A program made the position numbers and the translations under genes. Shown here one piece after another: positions 19,482 through 29,481 of a stretch of DNA of 64,000 nt. The stretch is from Montanilutibacter psychrotolerans (GTDB taxonomy: Bacteria > Pseudomonadota > Gammaproteobacteria > Xanthomonadales > Xanthomonadaceae), in NCBI RefSeq assembly GCF_003719825.1, contig NZ_RIBS01000012.1:1-64000 (forward strand). Reading direction: 5' to 3'. The notes under the pieces are model-generated. The model was not told the origin of the DNA. It saw only the letters and a list, made by a program, of their open reading frames with translations, and ran no database searches. Position 1 is the stretch's first letter, and each line of letters begins with the position of its first letter.

Positions 19482-19517
19482 CTCAACCGGCCTGCCCAGC
19501 TCAACCGGCCTGCCCAG
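19482..19517 (+). repeat. 18-bp tandem direct repeat (2 copies)
   Basis: CTCAACCGGCCTGCCCAG occurs twice, head to tail, followed by a partial copy (CAGGCCTG). It lies in the noncoding gap after the cyclophilin gene. Confidence 0.9.
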
Positions 19518-19555
19518 CAGGCCTGTTCAGTTGGTTTGCATCACACAGGCCGTCC

Positions 19556-19589
19556 CGACGCCCGCCACCGCTTGCCGGAGCGGGCGTCG
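19556..19589 (+). terminator. Hairpin after the cyclophilin gene
   Basis: CGACGCCCGC and GCGGGCGTCG form a perfect 10-bp stem with a 14-base loop. No T run follows, so termination is possible but not certain. Confidence 0.45.
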
Positions 19590-19724
19590 TGCTGTGCGGG
19601 CCTTTGCCGGGCACGCTGTCGCGGCCATGTCCGCAAGGGGTCGCGGCGGGCCTGCGTGCTACCATTTTGGGGCTCGACACCGGCCATGCCGGACCCCACT
19701 TTCGACTCCCACGAGGTCATCACG

Positions 19725-20930
19725 ATGCCCCAGCTTGCCAGGCGCATCGGTCGCGCCAAGCCCAGCGCGATCATGCAGGTCGCTGAAAAAGCCAAACGCC
19801 TGAAGGGCGAAGGCCGCGACATCATCAGCTTCTCGATCGGCGTCCCGAATTTCCTGCCTGGCGACCACGTCTACGCGGCAGCGCGCGACGCGCTGGCCAA
19901 GGACAGCGGCCAGTACGGCAGCAATCGCGGCGCGGACGCGATGCTCGACGCATTCCTGGCGCACATGGACAAGGTGGGGCTGAGTGGCTATGGCCGCGTC
20001 AACTGCGCCACCGGCGTCGGCGCCAAGCACGTGATCTACAACCTCGCCGAGGCGCTGCTGGACGAGGGCGACACCATCGTCTTCCCGGCGCCGTACTGGA
20101 CCAGCTACCTCGACATCGCCGAGATCGTCAACGCGAAGATCGAGCTGCTGCCGTGCCCGGCCGCGCAGGACTACAAGCTCACGCCGGCCCAGCTCGATGC
20201 GGCGCTGGCCAAGAAGCCGCGCGTGTTCCTGTTCAACAACCCGTCCAACCCGACGGGCATGGTCTATTCGAAGGAAGAGATCAGCGCCCTGGCCGACGTG
20301 CTGGTGAACTATCCGGACACCTGGATCATCACCGACGACATCTACAACCGCATGGTGTTCGACGGCCTGGGTTACCACAACTTCGTGCACGCCCGTCCCG
20401 AGCTGCGCGACCGCGTGATCTTCATCGACTCGCTGTCCAAGACCTACGGCATGCCCGGCTGGCGCGTCGGCTTCATGGCCGGTCCCGAAGCCGTGGCCCA
20501 GGCCGTGGTGACGATGAATTCCAACCACATCACCAACCTGCCCGAAGTCGTCAGCGCCGCCGCAGTGGCCGCGCTGTCGGGTCCGCAGGACGTGCCGGTG
20601 GCCAAGTGCGCCGAGTTCCAGGCCAAGCGCGACCAGGTCATGGACGTCATGAACGCGATCCCGGGCGTGGTTTGCCCGCGGCCGCAGGGCGCGTTCTACG
20701 TGTTCCCGGACATCAGCGTCGCGTTCGGCAAGACCCACGGCCCGACGGGTGTCCGCATCGACAACGATGTCGACTTCTGCAACGCCCTGCTCGAAGCCAA
20801 GGGTGTGGCGTGCGTACCCGGTTCGGCGTTCGGTGAACCGCGCGCGCTGCGCATCAGCTACACCTGCCCGACACCGCAGCTGGCCCCGGGCCTGCAGCGG
20901 TTCCAGGAGTTCTTCTCCGAGCTGGGCTGA
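19725..20930 (+). CDS. Class I PLP-dependent aminotransferase (aspartate/aromatic type)
   Basis: The 401-residue protein transfers an amino group between an amino acid and a 2-oxo acid; the fold-type I class I signature is clear. Visible residues: N171-N-P-S-N-P, D204 of TDDIYN (contacts the PLP ring nitrogen), Schiff-base K239 in DSLSKTYGMPGWR and the substrate Arg near residue 370. The start MPQLARRIGRAKPSAIM is preceded by GAGGT 7 bp upstream; an in-frame ATG at 19686 would add 13 residues. Substrate specificity cannot be read from sequence. It is followed within 11 bp by the glutaredoxin-like gene. Confidence 0.88.
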   Translation: MPQLARRIGRAKPSAIMQVAEKAKRLKGEGRDIISFSIGVPNFLPGDHVYAAARDALAKDSGQYGSNRGADAMLDAFLAHMDKVGLSGYGRVNCATGVGAKHVIYNLAEALLDEGDTIVFPAPYWTSYLDIAEIVNAKIELLPCPAAQDYKLTPAQLDAALAKKPRVFLFNNPSNPTGMVYSKEEISALADVLVNYPDTWIITDDIYNRMVFDGLGYHNFVHARPELRDRVIFIDSLSKTYGMPGWRVGFMAGPEAVAQAVVTMNSNHITNLPEVVSAAAVAALSGPQDVPVAKCAEFQAKRDQVMDVMNAIPGVVCPRPQGAFYVFPDISVAFGKTHGPTGVRIDNDVDFCNALLEAKGVACVPGSAFGEPRALRISYTCPTPQLAPGLQRFQEFFSELG

Positions 20931-20941
20931 CCGGGACCGCC

Positions 20942-21298
20942 ATGCGCGTCATCTGGCTGTTGTTGATCCTTGCGGCAATCGGTGGGCTGTTCAAGCTCAC
21001 CGGCCCGCGCGAGCAGCCCATGCATCCGGACGATCCGCGCATGGCAACCGGCGACAACCGCATCGTCATGCTCTTCGCGCAGTGGTGCGGCTATTGCCGC
21101 AAGCAGCAGCGGGAGTTCGAGATGGCCAACGTGCGCTACCGCGTCCTGGACGTGGAAACGCCGGAAGGCAATCGGGCAATGCAGGCCCTTGGCGCGCAAG
21201 GCGTGCCCACCACCGTGATCGGTCAGCACGTGGTGCACGGTTACCAGACCGCCGAATTGAAAGAACGACTCGCCCCACTTGGCTATCGCGTGTTCTGA
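20942..21298 (+). CDS. Membrane-anchored glutaredoxin-like protein
   Basis: This 118-residue protein has one N-terminal hydrophobic helix (residues 2-19) and then a glutaredoxin/thioredoxin fold: active-site C49-G-Y-C52 in AQWCGYCRKQ and cis-Pro at residue 89 in GVPTTVIG. A signal-anchor topology would place the redox domain in the periplasm. The helix contains no Cys, so a lipoprotein is unlikely. It follows the aminotransferase by 11 bp and precedes mdh, so co-transcription is likely. The partner is unknown. Confidence 0.8.
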   Translation: MRVIWLLLILAAIGGLFKLTGPREQPMHPDDPRMATGDNRIVMLFAQWCGYCRKQQREFEMANVRYRVLDVETPEGNRAMQALGAQGVPTTVIGQHVVHGYQTAELKERLAPLGYRVF

Positions 21299-21341
21299 CG
21301 CGGCAGCCCATGCCTCCTAATTCTTGCGCAAGGAATTTCCC

Positions 21342-22328
21342 ATGAAGACTCCCGTTCGTGTTGCCGTCACCGGTGCCGCCGGCCAGATCGGCTACTCGCT
21401 GCTGTTCCGCATCGCCTCGGGCGAGATGCTCGGCAAGGACCAGCCGGTCATCCTGCAACTGCTCGAGCTGCCGATGGAAAAGGCCCAGGCCGCGCTCAAG
21501 GGCGTGATCATGGAGCTTGAGGACTGCGCGTTCCCGCTGCTCGCCGGCGTGGTCGGCACCGACGACGCCGAGGTCGCGTTCAAGGACGCCGACGTGGCCC
21601 TGCTGGTCGGCGCGCGTCCGCGCGGCCCGGGCATGGAGCGCAAGGACCTGCTGCTCGAGAACGCGAAGATCTTCACTGCGCAGGGTGCTGCGCTGAACAA
21701 GGTGGCCTCGCGCAACGTCAAGGTGCTGGTGGTCGGCAACCCGGCCAACACCAATGCCTACATCGCCATGAAGTCGGCGCCGGACCTGCCGGCGAAGAAC
21801 TTCACCGCGATGCTGCGTCTGGACCACAACCGCGCGCTGTCGCAGCTGGCCACCAAGGCCGGCGTGGCCGTGGGCGACATCGAGAAGCTGGTCGTGTGGG
21901 GCAACCACAGCCCGACCATGTACCCGGACTACCGCTTCGCCACTGTCAACGGCCAGTCGCTGAAGGACCAGATCAACGACGCCGACTGGAACGCCAACGC
22001 GTTTATCCCGCAGGTCGGCAAGCGTGGCGCGGCCATCATCGAAGCGCGCGGCCTGTCGTCGGCGGCCTCGGCAGCCAATGCCGCCATCGACCACATCCGT
22101 GACTGGGTCCTGGGCAGCAACGGCAAGTGGGTGACGATGGGCGTTCCGTCCGACGGCAGCTACGGCATTCCGGAAGGCGTGATGTACGGCGTGCCGGTGA
22201 TCACCGAAAACGGCGAGTACACCCGCGTTGAAGGCCTGCCGGTGGACGAGTTCAGCCGCGCGGCGATGGACAAGACCCTGGCCGAGCTCGAGGAAGAGCG
22301 CGCCGGCGTGGCGCACCTGCTGGGCTGA
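21342..22328 (+). CDS. mdh: Malate dehydrogenase (NAD, cytosolic-type)
   Basis: The enzyme interconverts malate and oxaloacetate in the TCA cycle. The 328-residue sequence is the cytosolic-eukaryote-like group common in xanthomonads and Burkholderia: [21 protein letters not shown] (NAD-binding), [15 protein letters not shown], and the catalytic His in [14 protein letters not shown] 21342 is chosen over an upstream in-frame codon because AAGGAA lies 8 bp before it. Its product oxaloacetate also feeds the methylcitrate synthase encoded 6 kb away. Confidence 0.95.
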   Translation: MKTPVRVAVTGAAGQIGYSLLFRIASGEMLGKDQPVILQLLELPMEKAQAALKGVIMELEDCAFPLLAGVVGTDDAEVAFKDADVALLVGARPRGPGMERKDLLLENAKIFTAQGAALNKVASRNVKVLVVGNPANTNAYIAMKSAPDLPAKNFTAMLRLDHNRALSQLATKAGVAVGDIEKLVVWGNHSPTMYPDYRFATVNGQSLKDQINDADWNANAFIPQVGKRGAAIIEARGLSSAASAANAAIDHIRDWVLGSNGKWVTMGVPSDGSYGIPEGVMYGVPVITENGEYTRVEGLPVDEFSRAAMDKTLAELEEERAGVAHLLG

Positions 22329-22365
22329 TCTGCACGCAATACCGGCAGCCCCGGCTGCCATCCCG

Positions 22366-22394
22366 GACGCCCGCCGCAATGGCGGGCGTCTTTC
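22366..22394 (+). terminator. Terminator of mdh
   Basis: GACGCCCGCC and GGCGGGCGTC form a 10-bp stem with a GCAAT loop, followed by TTTCGATT. Confidence 0.8.
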
Positions 22395-22424
22395 GATTCG
22401 GGGCGGGAAAAAGGAAGGGACGCG

Positions 22425-23345
22425 GTGACACCACGAGTTGCGGTTCTGATCCCTTGCTTCAACGAGGAAGTGGCGATCCGGCAGGTGGTGGACGCCATGC
22501 GCCAGGCGCTGCCCGACGCGCGGATCGTCGTCTACGACAACAACTCCAGCGACCGCACCATCGAAGTCGCACGGGCTGCAGGTGCCGAAGTGCGTTCGGT
22601 GCAGTTGCAGGGCAAGGGAAACGTCGTGCGTCGGCAGTTCGCGGACATCGACGCCGACGTCTACGTGATGGTCGACGGCGACAACACCTACGATGCCAGC
22701 GCCGCCCCTGCGCTGGTCGAAAAGGTGCTGGAAGGCCACGACATGGTGGTCGGCTTGCGCGAGGCGACCGGCGAGTTGGCGTACCGCCCCGGCCATGTCT
22801 GGGGAAATCGCCTGCTGACCGGCTTCCTGTCGCGCCTGTTCGGACGCAGTTGCCGCGACATCCTGTCGGGCTACCGTGCGTTCTCGCGCCGCTTCGCGAA
22901 GAGCTTCCCGGCCCAGTCGACCGGCTTCGAGATCGAAACCGAACTGACCGTGCACGCGCTGGAGCTGCGGATGCCCGTAGCCGAAATCGCGACGTCCTAC
23001 AAGGAGCGGCCGGCGGGCTCCGTCAGCAAACTCAACACCTGGCGCGATGGGTTCCGGATCCTGCGCACGATGCTCCGCCTTTACGCTGCCGAGCGCCCGA
23101 TCCACTTCTACGGCGCCTTGGGTGCATCTTTCGCCGGCCTGGCCGCCGTGCTGGTGTCGCCGGTGCTGTGGACCTACCTGCAGACCGGACTGGTGCCGCG
23201 CTTTCCGACCCTGATCGTGGCCGCCGCACTTTCGGTGCTGGCCGTGCTGTCGTGGATGGTGGGCGTGGTGGTGGACGCGGTTGCGCGCTCGCGTCGCGAA
23301 CTCAAGGCGTTGGCGTACCTTCGCCTGTCCTCGCCTCGCGACTGA
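22425..23345 (+). CDS. Family 2 glycosyltransferase with C-terminal membrane anchors
   Basis: The 306-residue product starts at GTG 22425 with AAGGAAGGGA just upstream. The GT-A fold is clear: VAVLIPCFNEE at the N terminus and the metal-binding DGDN at residues 84-87; DILSGYRAFSRRF is typical of dolichol/undecaprenyl-phosphate hexosyltransferases. Two transmembrane helices follow near residues 224-246 and 259-281. Such enzymes make polyprenyl-phosphate sugars for cell-surface glycans. It converges with, and overlaps by 44 bp, the polytopic membrane protein on the other strand. Confidence 0.85.
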   Translation: MTPRVAVLIPCFNEEVAIRQVVDAMRQALPDARIVVYDNNSSDRTIEVARAAGAEVRSVQLQGKGNVVRRQFADIDADVYVMVDGDNTYDASAAPALVEKVLEGHDMVVGLREATGELAYRPGHVWGNRLLTGFLSRLFGRSCRDILSGYRAFSRRFAKSFPAQSTGFEIETELTVHALELRMPVAEIATSYKERPAGSVSKLNTWRDGFRILRTMLRLYAAERPIHFYGALGASFAGLAAVLVSPVLWTYLQTGLVPRFPTLIVAAALSVLAVLSWMVGVVVDAVARSRRELKALAYLRLSSPRD

Positions 23346-24750
23346 CGCGTTGCGGCAAGAAGGCTCCCGCAATCGCGGCGACATTGGCCAGCACGAACCA
23401 GGGCAGCGGGTGCAGGTAGCGGAAGGACACGATGTGCGCAAACAGCACGTGTGACGCCACCAACCCCATCGAGACCAGCGCCAGCAGGCAGTACTGCGCG
23501 CGTTTCGAGGTGCGCCATCCGGCCGCGGCGGTTGCAACGGCCAGCGGAAACAGCAGGAACAGGCAGCTCGTCAGCCACGCGGTCGACGCCGCGAAATAGC
23601 GGCGCGCGGGCGTGTCGATGGCATCGACGCCGCGCGCATCCCACCGCAACCATTCCTGGATGCGTTGCAACGCATGCTCGTCCGGCGCGATCACGCCCTT
23701 GTCGTCCTGCATGCGCCAGTAGACCTTCTCGCGGTCGAAGTAGCCGCCCAGTGTCTCGACGTTGATGCGTAGCAGGCCGGTGAAATCGCGCAACATCGCG
23801 CGCCGGGTCACCACGCGTGCGACCGCCTCCGGCTCGGCGCTGTTCTTCTCGATGGTGCGCCACAGACCGCGCTCGTCCCAGATGTGGTGGCCACGCTGCC
23901 AGTGGTCGTCGAGCGGCAGTTGCACCTGCTTGAGCACATCGCCGGAAACGCCCGTGCCCTCGAAGTCCTCGGCCCGGATGAGCGGGGCGACCAGGCCGAC
24001 CTGCATCATCCCGGACAGCGCGAGATAGCCCGGCGGGCACTTGTTGAGATAGCCGTAGGCATGGGTGTACGCAAGGTGCGACCCAAGCAGCATCGCCATC
24101 GCCGCAGCGAGGTGCTGCGCCCGGAAACGCCAGTCCGCGAGTGGTGCCTGCAACAGCAACCGCAGCAGCGGCACGGTGATGCCAAGGCCGATCACCACGG
24201 GAAGCAGGTTGGTGCGGAAATTGGCCGCGCCAAGCCCGCACAGGCAGGCACCCAAGAACCACCACAGGCTGCCGTTGAACAGGTAACGCGAGTACGCCAG
24301 CACCGTGGCGACCAGCGCCAGCAGGCCGATCGTCTCGGCCATCACCATGCGCTCGAAGAACACCTGCGCCGGATCGGAGGCCAGTGCCAATGCCGGGATC
24401 GCGGCCAGCCAGAAACCCAGCCCCAGCGCGCGCCGCAGAAACGCGAACACTCCCAGCGTGCTGAGGGTCGACCACAGCACCTGCACGATGACGATGGCGA
24501 TCGGTGTGTGCAACGGCATGGCGCTGAAGTGCAGCACGGCGCCGTACAGGAACGAGCGACCCGGCGCCGCGCTGAGCCACGCGGCCGTCTGCAGGTAGAC
24601 CATCGAGTCGCCCATGTAGACGCGCAGCGTGTGGTCGGCGACCAGCCATGCCAGCTTGATCGCCAGGACAATCACCGCGATCAGTGCTGCCTCCCGCGCG
24701 AACAGCAGTGAAGCTTGGCTTGCCGGGCGGGTGTCGGGCGCTGGATGCAT
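23302..24750 (-). CDS. Polytopic membrane protein, GT-C-like, function unknown
   Basis: The predicted 482-residue protein has about ten hydrophobic helices: the N-terminal one (AALIAVIVLAIKLAWLV), a loop with YMGDSMVYLQTA, then a run of helices, a long soluble region near residues 240-380, and C-terminal helices around LVASHVLFAHIVSFRYLHPL. The overall layout resembles GT-C membrane glycosyltransferases, but no catalytic motif is certain. The start MHPAPDTRPAS is the last plausible one before the hydrophobic region. The open frame runs far upstream only because of GC-rich codon use. Proximity to the GT2 gene suggests a shared glycan pathway; that is inference. Confidence 0.7.
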   Translation of the reverse strand: MHPAPDTRPASQASLLFAREAALIAVIVLAIKLAWLVADHTLRVYMGDSMVYLQTAAWLSAAPGRSFLYGAVLHFSAMPLHTPIAIVIVQVLWSTLSTLGVFAFLRRALGLGFWLAAIPALALASDPAQVFFERMVMAETIGLLALVATVLAYSRYLFNGSLWWFLGACLCGLGAANFRTNLLPVVIGLGITVPLLRLLLQAPLADWRFRAQHLAAAMAMLLGSHLAYTHAYGYLNKCPPGYLALSGMMQVGLVAPLIRAEDFEGTGVSGDVLKQVQLPLDDHWQRGHHIWDERGLWRTIEKNSAEPEAVARVVTRRAMLRDFTGLLRINVETLGGYFDREKVYWRMQDDKGVIAPDEHALQRIQEWLRWDARGVDAIDTPARRYFAASTAWLTSCLFLLFPLAVATAAAGWRTSKRAQYCLLALVSMGLVASHVLFAHIVSFRYLHPLPWFVLANVAAIAGAFLPQRVSREARTGEGTPTP

Positions 24751-24945
24751 GGGCGGTCTGAGCGGTGGGTGGGTGAACGCCTGGCGTGCGTCGCATGGCG
24801 GGGTCGCGGCCGCACGATGGTAAACGCACGGGCGCACAATCGGCCCGAGTCGTTGCGTCTCCTTCGTACGACCAAGGTCGGAACGCCTGGGCGAATGCTG
24901 CGGACTATGCTCGGATCCGTCGCCAGACACCCGGGAGGGCAATGC

Positions 24946-26838
24946 ATGGAGTACGAGGACTTCCACCGACGCTCGATCGAGCAGCCCGAGGCGTTCTGGG
25001 CCGAGCAGGCGCAGGCCATCCATTGGCACAGGCAACCGGACCGGATCCTCGACGATTCCCATCCGCCATTCCGGCGCTGGTTCGTCGGGGGTTTGACCAA
25101 CCTGTGCCACAACGCGATCGACCGCCATCTCGATGAGCGCGCCGAACAACTCGCGCTGGTCACGGTCTCGACCGAGACCAACCAGACGCGCGAGATCAGC
25201 TACCGCCAATTGCACCGCGAGGTGAACACCTTCGCGGCGGTGGTCCGATCGCTCGGCGTCGGCCGCGGCGATCGCGTCGTGATCTACATGCCGAACATGG
25301 CCGAGGCGGTGTTCGCGATGCTGGCCTGCGCGCGCATCGGCGCCATCCACTCGGTGGTGTTCGGAGGCTTTGCCGCACACAACCTCGCATTGCGTATCGA
25401 CGACGCCGAACCGAAGCTGCTGATCTGCGCCGATGCCGGCATGCGCGGCGGCAAGGTCATCGCGTACAAGCCGCTGGTCGATGCGGCTTGCGCCGAGTCG
25501 GCGACGCCACCGCCCAAGGTGCTGGTGGTGGACCGTGGACTCGACCCGGACCACACGATGGTCCAAGGGCGCGATGTCGACTACGCGACACTGCGCGCGC
25601 AGCACGATGGCGCTCAGGTGGATGTCGAGTGGCTGGAGTCCAACGAGCCCAGCTACATCCTCTACACCTCCGGCACCACCGGAAAGCCCAAGGGCGTTCA
25701 GCGCGATGTGGGCGGCTATGCCGTCGCGCTGGCGATGTCGATGTGGTCGATCTACGACGTGCGTGCGGGCCAGGCGATGTTTGCCACGTCGGACGTGGGC
25801 TGGGCTGTCGGCCACAGCTACAACGTGTACGGGCCGTTGATCGCAGGGGCGACATCGATCCTTTACGAGGGCCTGCCCACCAGTCCCGACCCCGGCGTCT
25901 GGTGGCGGATCTGCGAGCGCTACGGCGTGCGCACGATGTTCACCGCACCCACCGCGATCCGCGTGCTCAAGAAGCAGGACGACACGTGGCTGAAGAAGCA
26001 CGACCTGTCGGCATTGGAGTACCTGTTCATTGCCGGTGAGCCGCTCGACGAAACCACGTCGCAATGGATCACCGAGGGCATCGGCAAGACCATCATCGAC
26101 AACTACTGGCAGACCGAGACCGGCTGGCCGGTGTTGGCGTTGATGCCGGGCATCGAGTTGAAGCCGGTGAAGTTCGGATCACCAGGATTGCCGACGCCGG
26201 GCTACAACCTTCGCGTGCTCGATGACCGCACCGGAGAGGACGTCGCGCCGGGCGAGAAGGGTGTGTTGGTAATCGTCCCGCCACTGCCGCCGGGGTTCAT
26301 GACGACGATCTGGCGCGACGACGCGCGTTTCGTGTCCAGCTATTTCGGCCACTTCCCATCGCTGGTGTACAGCTCGCTGGATTGGGCGATCCGCGACGCG
26401 GACGGCTACACGTTCATCCTGGGTCGAACCGACGACGTCATCAACGTCGCCGGCCACCGCCTCGGCACGCGTGAGATCGAGGAGTCGTGCGCGGCCCACG
26501 CCAGCGTCGCCGAAGTCGCGGTGGTCGGTGTGCGCGACGAGCTCAAAGGGCAGGTGCCGGTCGTGTTCGCCACGCTCAAGCAGACCGGTCACGCCGAGAG
26601 CGCCGCACAGGCCGCCACGGGCATGCGGCAACAGGTGGTCGAGCGACTTGGCGCGGTTGCACGACCGGCACGCGTCTACGTACTCAACGCGTTGCCGAAG
26701 ACGCGCTCGGGCAAGTTGCTGCGTCGTTCGATCCAGGCGCTCGCCGAGGATCGCGATCCGGGAGACCTGTCGACCCTCGACGATCCGGCCGCGCTGGACG
26801 AAGTCCGTCGCGCACTCGAGCGTGGCGCCGACGGCTGA
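24946..26838 (+). CDS. prpE: Propionyl-CoA synthetase
   Basis: PrpE activates propionate to propionyl-CoA through an acyl-adenylate, feeding the methylcitrate cycle. The 630-residue product is the right length and has the AMP-binding motif [11 protein letters not shown] (residues 240-250), the [11 protein letters not shown] adenylate motif, and a C-terminal PKTRSGK whose Lys590 is the residue acetylated in relatives. Start ATG 24946 follows GGGAGGG. Family-wide it resembles acetyl-CoA synthetase; assignment to PrpE rests on overall sequence (e.g. [14 protein letters not shown]) and adjacency to prpB/prpC. Confidence 0.92.
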   Translation: MEYEDFHRRSIEQPEAFWAEQAQAIHWHRQPDRILDDSHPPFRRWFVGGLTNLCHNAIDRHLDERAEQLALVTVSTETNQTREISYRQLHREVNTFAAVVRSLGVGRGDRVVIYMPNMAEAVFAMLACARIGAIHSVVFGGFAAHNLALRIDDAEPKLLICADAGMRGGKVIAYKPLVDAACAESATPPPKVLVVDRGLDPDHTMVQGRDVDYATLRAQHDGAQVDVEWLESNEPSYILYTSGTTGKPKGVQRDVGGYAVALAMSMWSIYDVRAGQAMFATSDVGWAVGHSYNVYGPLIAGATSILYEGLPTSPDPGVWWRICERYGVRTMFTAPTAIRVLKKQDDTWLKKHDLSALEYLFIAGEPLDETTSQWITEGIGKTIIDNYWQTETGWPVLALMPGIELKPVKFGSPGLPTPGYNLRVLDDRTGEDVAPGEKGVLVIVPPLPPGFMTTIWRDDARFVSSYFGHFPSLVYSSLDWAIRDADGYTFILGRTDDVINVAGHRLGTREIEESCAAHASVAEVAVVGVRDELKGQVPVVFATLKQTGHAESAAQAATGMRQQVVERLGAVARPARVYVLNALPKTRSGKLLRRSIQALAEDRDPGDLSTLDDPAALDEVRRALERGADG

Positions 26839-26962
26839 GGCGTGGCACCGGCTCGTCCCACCGAGCTCGCCAGCGCGTGCCCGCGAGTCAGCCGAGCCGG
26901 ACGCAACGGCCGACCTCCCCACCTCGGCTAGAATGGCGGCTTCGCATAGCTCAGGAGACGCC

Positions 26963-27853
26963 ATGGCCCCGCAACCTTCCGCAGGCGCGCGTTTTCGCGC
27001 GGCCGTCGCCGAAGAACTTCCGCTGCAGGTGATGGGCGCCATCACCGCGTACGCCGGCCTGATGGCCAAGCGAGTGGGATACAAGGCGCTGTACCTTTCC
27101 GGTGGCGGCGTTGCCGCCAATTCGCTGGGCGTACCCGACCTTGGCATCAGCACGATGGAGGATGTCCTCACCGACGCCCGCCGCATCGTCGACGCCACCG
27201 GCATGCCGCTGCTGGTCGACATCGATACCGGTTGGGGCGGCGCGTTCAACATCGGCCGCACCATCAAGTCGTTCGAGCGCGTGGGCGTGGCCGCCGTGCA
27301 CATGGAAGACCAGGTCGGACAGAAGCGCTGCGGGCACCGTCCCGGCAAGGAAGTGGTGACGAAGGACGAGATGGTCGATCGGATCAAGTCCGCCGTCGAC
27401 GGGCGTACCGACGCAGGCTTCGTGATCATGGCCCGCACCGATGCGGCGGCCGTCGAAGGCGTCGATTCGGCGATCGAACGTGCCTGCGCCTACGTCGAAG
27501 CCGGCGCCGACATGATCTTCCCGGAAGCGATCCAGACGCTCGACGACTACCGCAAGTTCAAGCAGGCGGTGAAGGTGCCGATCCTGGCAAACCTGACCGA
27601 GTTCGGCTCCACCCCGTTTTTCACCACCGATGACCTGCGCGGCGCCGGTGTCGACATCGCGCTGTACTGCTGCGGTGCGTACCGCGCCATGAACAAGGCG
27701 GCGTTGAACTTCTACGAGACGGTGCGCCGCGAAGGCACGCAGAAGGGCATCGTCGACACGCTGCAGACGCGCGCCGACCTGTACGACTTCCTGGGCTATC
27801 ACGCCTACGAGGACAAGCTCGACGAGCTGTTCGCGGGCGGCAGGAAGGACTGA
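26963..27853 (+). CDS. prpB: Methylisocitrate lyase
   Basis: PrpB splits 2-methylisocitrate into pyruvate and succinate, the last step of the cycle. The 296-residue protein is of the isocitrate-lyase family: D86-I-D88 metal site, E115-D116, and the active-site loop K121-R-C123-G-H. AGGAGA precedes ATG 26963. A TAGAAT box at 26929-26934 could be a -10 but lacks a good -35. The gene lies 124 bp after prpE. Confidence 0.95.
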   Translation: MAPQPSAGARFRAAVAEELPLQVMGAITAYAGLMAKRVGYKALYLSGGGVAANSLGVPDLGISTMEDVLTDARRIVDATGMPLLVDIDTGWGGAFNIGRTIKSFERVGVAAVHMEDQVGQKRCGHRPGKEVVTKDEMVDRIKSAVDGRTDAGFVIMARTDAAAVEGVDSAIERACAYVEAGADMIFPEAIQTLDDYRKFKQAVKVPILANLTEFGSTPFFTTDDLRGAGVDIALYCCGAYRAMNKAALNFYETVRREGTQKGIVDTLQTRADLYDFLGYHAYEDKLDELFAGGRKD

Positions 27854-27966
27854 GCCCGGGCGGCAGCGAGGCGGGCCAATGCGCCCACCGTGGCTGCCGC
27901 GCCTCCCGGCGAGATCGGCGACGCACCTGAGACGCCGATGCCGCCCGCGGAAGCCTTTTGACAACC

Positions 27967-27986
27967 GAAGCGGTACCCACCGCTTC
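27967..27986 (+). promoter_or_regulatory. Hairpin/operator-like palindrome between prpB and prpC
   Basis: GAAGCGGT, loop ACCC, ACCGCTTC is a perfect 8-bp inverted repeat 45 bp before prpC. It may be an mRNA hairpin that adjusts prpC expression or a regulator-binding palindrome. No T run follows directly. Confidence 0.5.
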
Positions 27987-28031
27987 CTGATATTTGACGG
28001 CGTGAGCCGTTGGTCCGAAACGGAGAGAACC

Positions 28032-29186
28032 ATGAGCGACAACGCCAACCAGGTCCTGCCCAAGCCCAAGAAGTCGGTTGCGCTGAGCGGCACCGCCGCT
28101 GGCAACACCGCGCTGTGCACGGTGGGCCGCAGCGGCAACGACCTGCATTACCGTGGCTATGACATCCACGATCTCGCCACGAAGTCCTCGTTCGAGGAAG
28201 TCGCGCACCTGCTGGTGCATGGCGCGCTGCCGACGCAATCGCAGCTCGATGCCTACAAGACCAAGCTCAAGCGCCTGCGCGGCCTGCCGGTGATCGTGGC
28301 CGAGGCGCTCGAACTGGTGCCGGCCAACGCGCATCCGATGGACGTGCTGCGTACCGGTTGTTCGGTGCTGGGCACGGTGCTGCCCGAGCGCGACGGTCAC
28401 CCGTCTTCCGAGGCGCGTGACATCGCCGACAAGCTGATCGCCAGCTTCGGGTCGATGTTGCTGTACTGGTGGCACTTCACGCGCAACGGTCGTCGCATCG
28501 ACGTGGAGACCGACGACGACAACGTCGCCGCACACTTCCTGCACCTGCTGCACGGCGAGCCGCCGAGCGCGTTGCACGCCGACGCGCTGGACAAGTCGCT
28601 GGTGCTGTATGCCGAGCACGAGTTCAATGCCAGCACGTTCACCGCGCGCGTGATCGCCGGCACCGGTTCCGACCTGCACTCCTGCCTCACCGGTGCGATC
28701 GGTGCGCTGCGCGGCCCGAAGCATGGCGGCGCCAACGAAGTGGCGATGGACATCATCTCGCGCTACGGCACCGCGGACGAAGCGGAAGCCGATATCCGCG
28801 CGCGCATGGAGCGCAAGGAAATCGTGATCGGCTTCGGCCACCCGGTGTACACCATCGGCGATCCGCGCAATCCGATCATCAAGGAGATCTCGCGCAAGCT
28901 GTGCAAGGACGGCGGCAACCAGACGCTGTTCGATGTCAGCGAGCGCATCGAAAACCTGATGATGGATACCAAGAAGATGTTCCCGAACCTGGATTGGTAC
29001 AGCGCGTCGGCGTACCACATGATGGGCATCCCGACTCCGATGTTCACTCCGCTGTTCGTGATCGCTCGCACCACCGGTTGGAGCGCGCACGTGATCGAGC
29101 AGCGCGAGGACGGAAAGATCATCCGCCCGAGCGCCAACTACACCGGTCCGGAAGATCGCGAGTACGTGTCGATCGACAAGCGCTGA
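28032..29186 (+). CDS. prpC: 2-methylcitrate synthase
   Basis: PrpC condenses propionyl-CoA with oxaloacetate. The 384-residue sequence is a short citrate-synthase-family member with the catalytic residues His231 (GPKHGG), His270 (GFGHPVYT) and Asp321 (NLDWYSAS), spaced as in characterised PrpC enzymes. The N-terminal [17 protein letters not shown] is typical of methylcitrate rather than citrate synthases. GGAGAGA precedes the ATG. It is followed by two hairpins, and the cycle's dehydratase gene is about 5 kb away. Confidence 0.95.
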   Translation: MSDNANQVLPKPKKSVALSGTAAGNTALCTVGRSGNDLHYRGYDIHDLATKSSFEEVAHLLVHGALPTQSQLDAYKTKLKRLRGLPVIVAEALELVPANAHPMDVLRTGCSVLGTVLPERDGHPSSEARDIADKLIASFGSMLLYWWHFTRNGRRIDVETDDDNVAAHFLHLLHGEPPSALHADALDKSLVLYAEHEFNASTFTARVIAGTGSDLHSCLTGAIGALRGPKHGGANEVAMDIISRYGTADEAEADIRARMERKEIVIGFGHPVYTIGDPRNPIIKEISRKLCKDGGNQTLFDVSERIENLMMDTKKMFPNLDWYSASAYHMMGIPTPMFTPLFVIARTTGWSAHVIEQREDGKIIRPSANYTGPEDREYVSIDKR

Positions 29187-29193
29187 CCGCGTC

Positions 29194-29220
29194 GGCCGGC
29201 CCGGTCACACCGGGCCGGCC
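29194..29220 (+). terminator. Strong hairpin after prpC
   Basis: GGCCGGCCCGG and CCGGGCCGGCC form a perfect 11-bp stem with loop TCACA, 8 bp after the stop. No T run; probably a 3'-end stabiliser acting with the next terminator. Confidence 0.6.
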
Positions 29221-29243
29221 GCGTCACGCCGAGTGAATAGGCA

Positions 29244-29274
29244 GGGGCCGCGCGTTGCGCGGCCTTCTGCTTTC
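29244..29274 (+). terminator. Terminator after prpC
   Basis: GGCCGCGC, loop GTT, GCGCGGCC is an 8-bp stem followed by TTCTGCTTT. It would end the prpE/prpB/prpC transcript and separates it from acnD-prpF. Confidence 0.7.
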
Positions 29275-29481
29275 CGGGGCGCTGACGATGTGCCGCCTGT
29301 CGGGTGCTCGGTCCGGACGGACCGCCCGCGCCGCGTTCGGCGCGTCCATTGGTCGAATGGGAGGCATGGCGCACACGATTTGCCGCCACGGGGTGCGATA
29401 TTTGGGACGGCGCCGCCGCCGGGATGCGCGTTCGGAGACGTTCCCGGTGCAAGCCAGTCGTTCCAGGCCCGAGGGGGAGCC

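Noticed and set aside
24946-26838. prpE as acetyl-CoA synthetase (acs)
   Set aside because: Both share motifs, but sequence features and adjacency to prpB and prpC favour propionyl-CoA synthetase.
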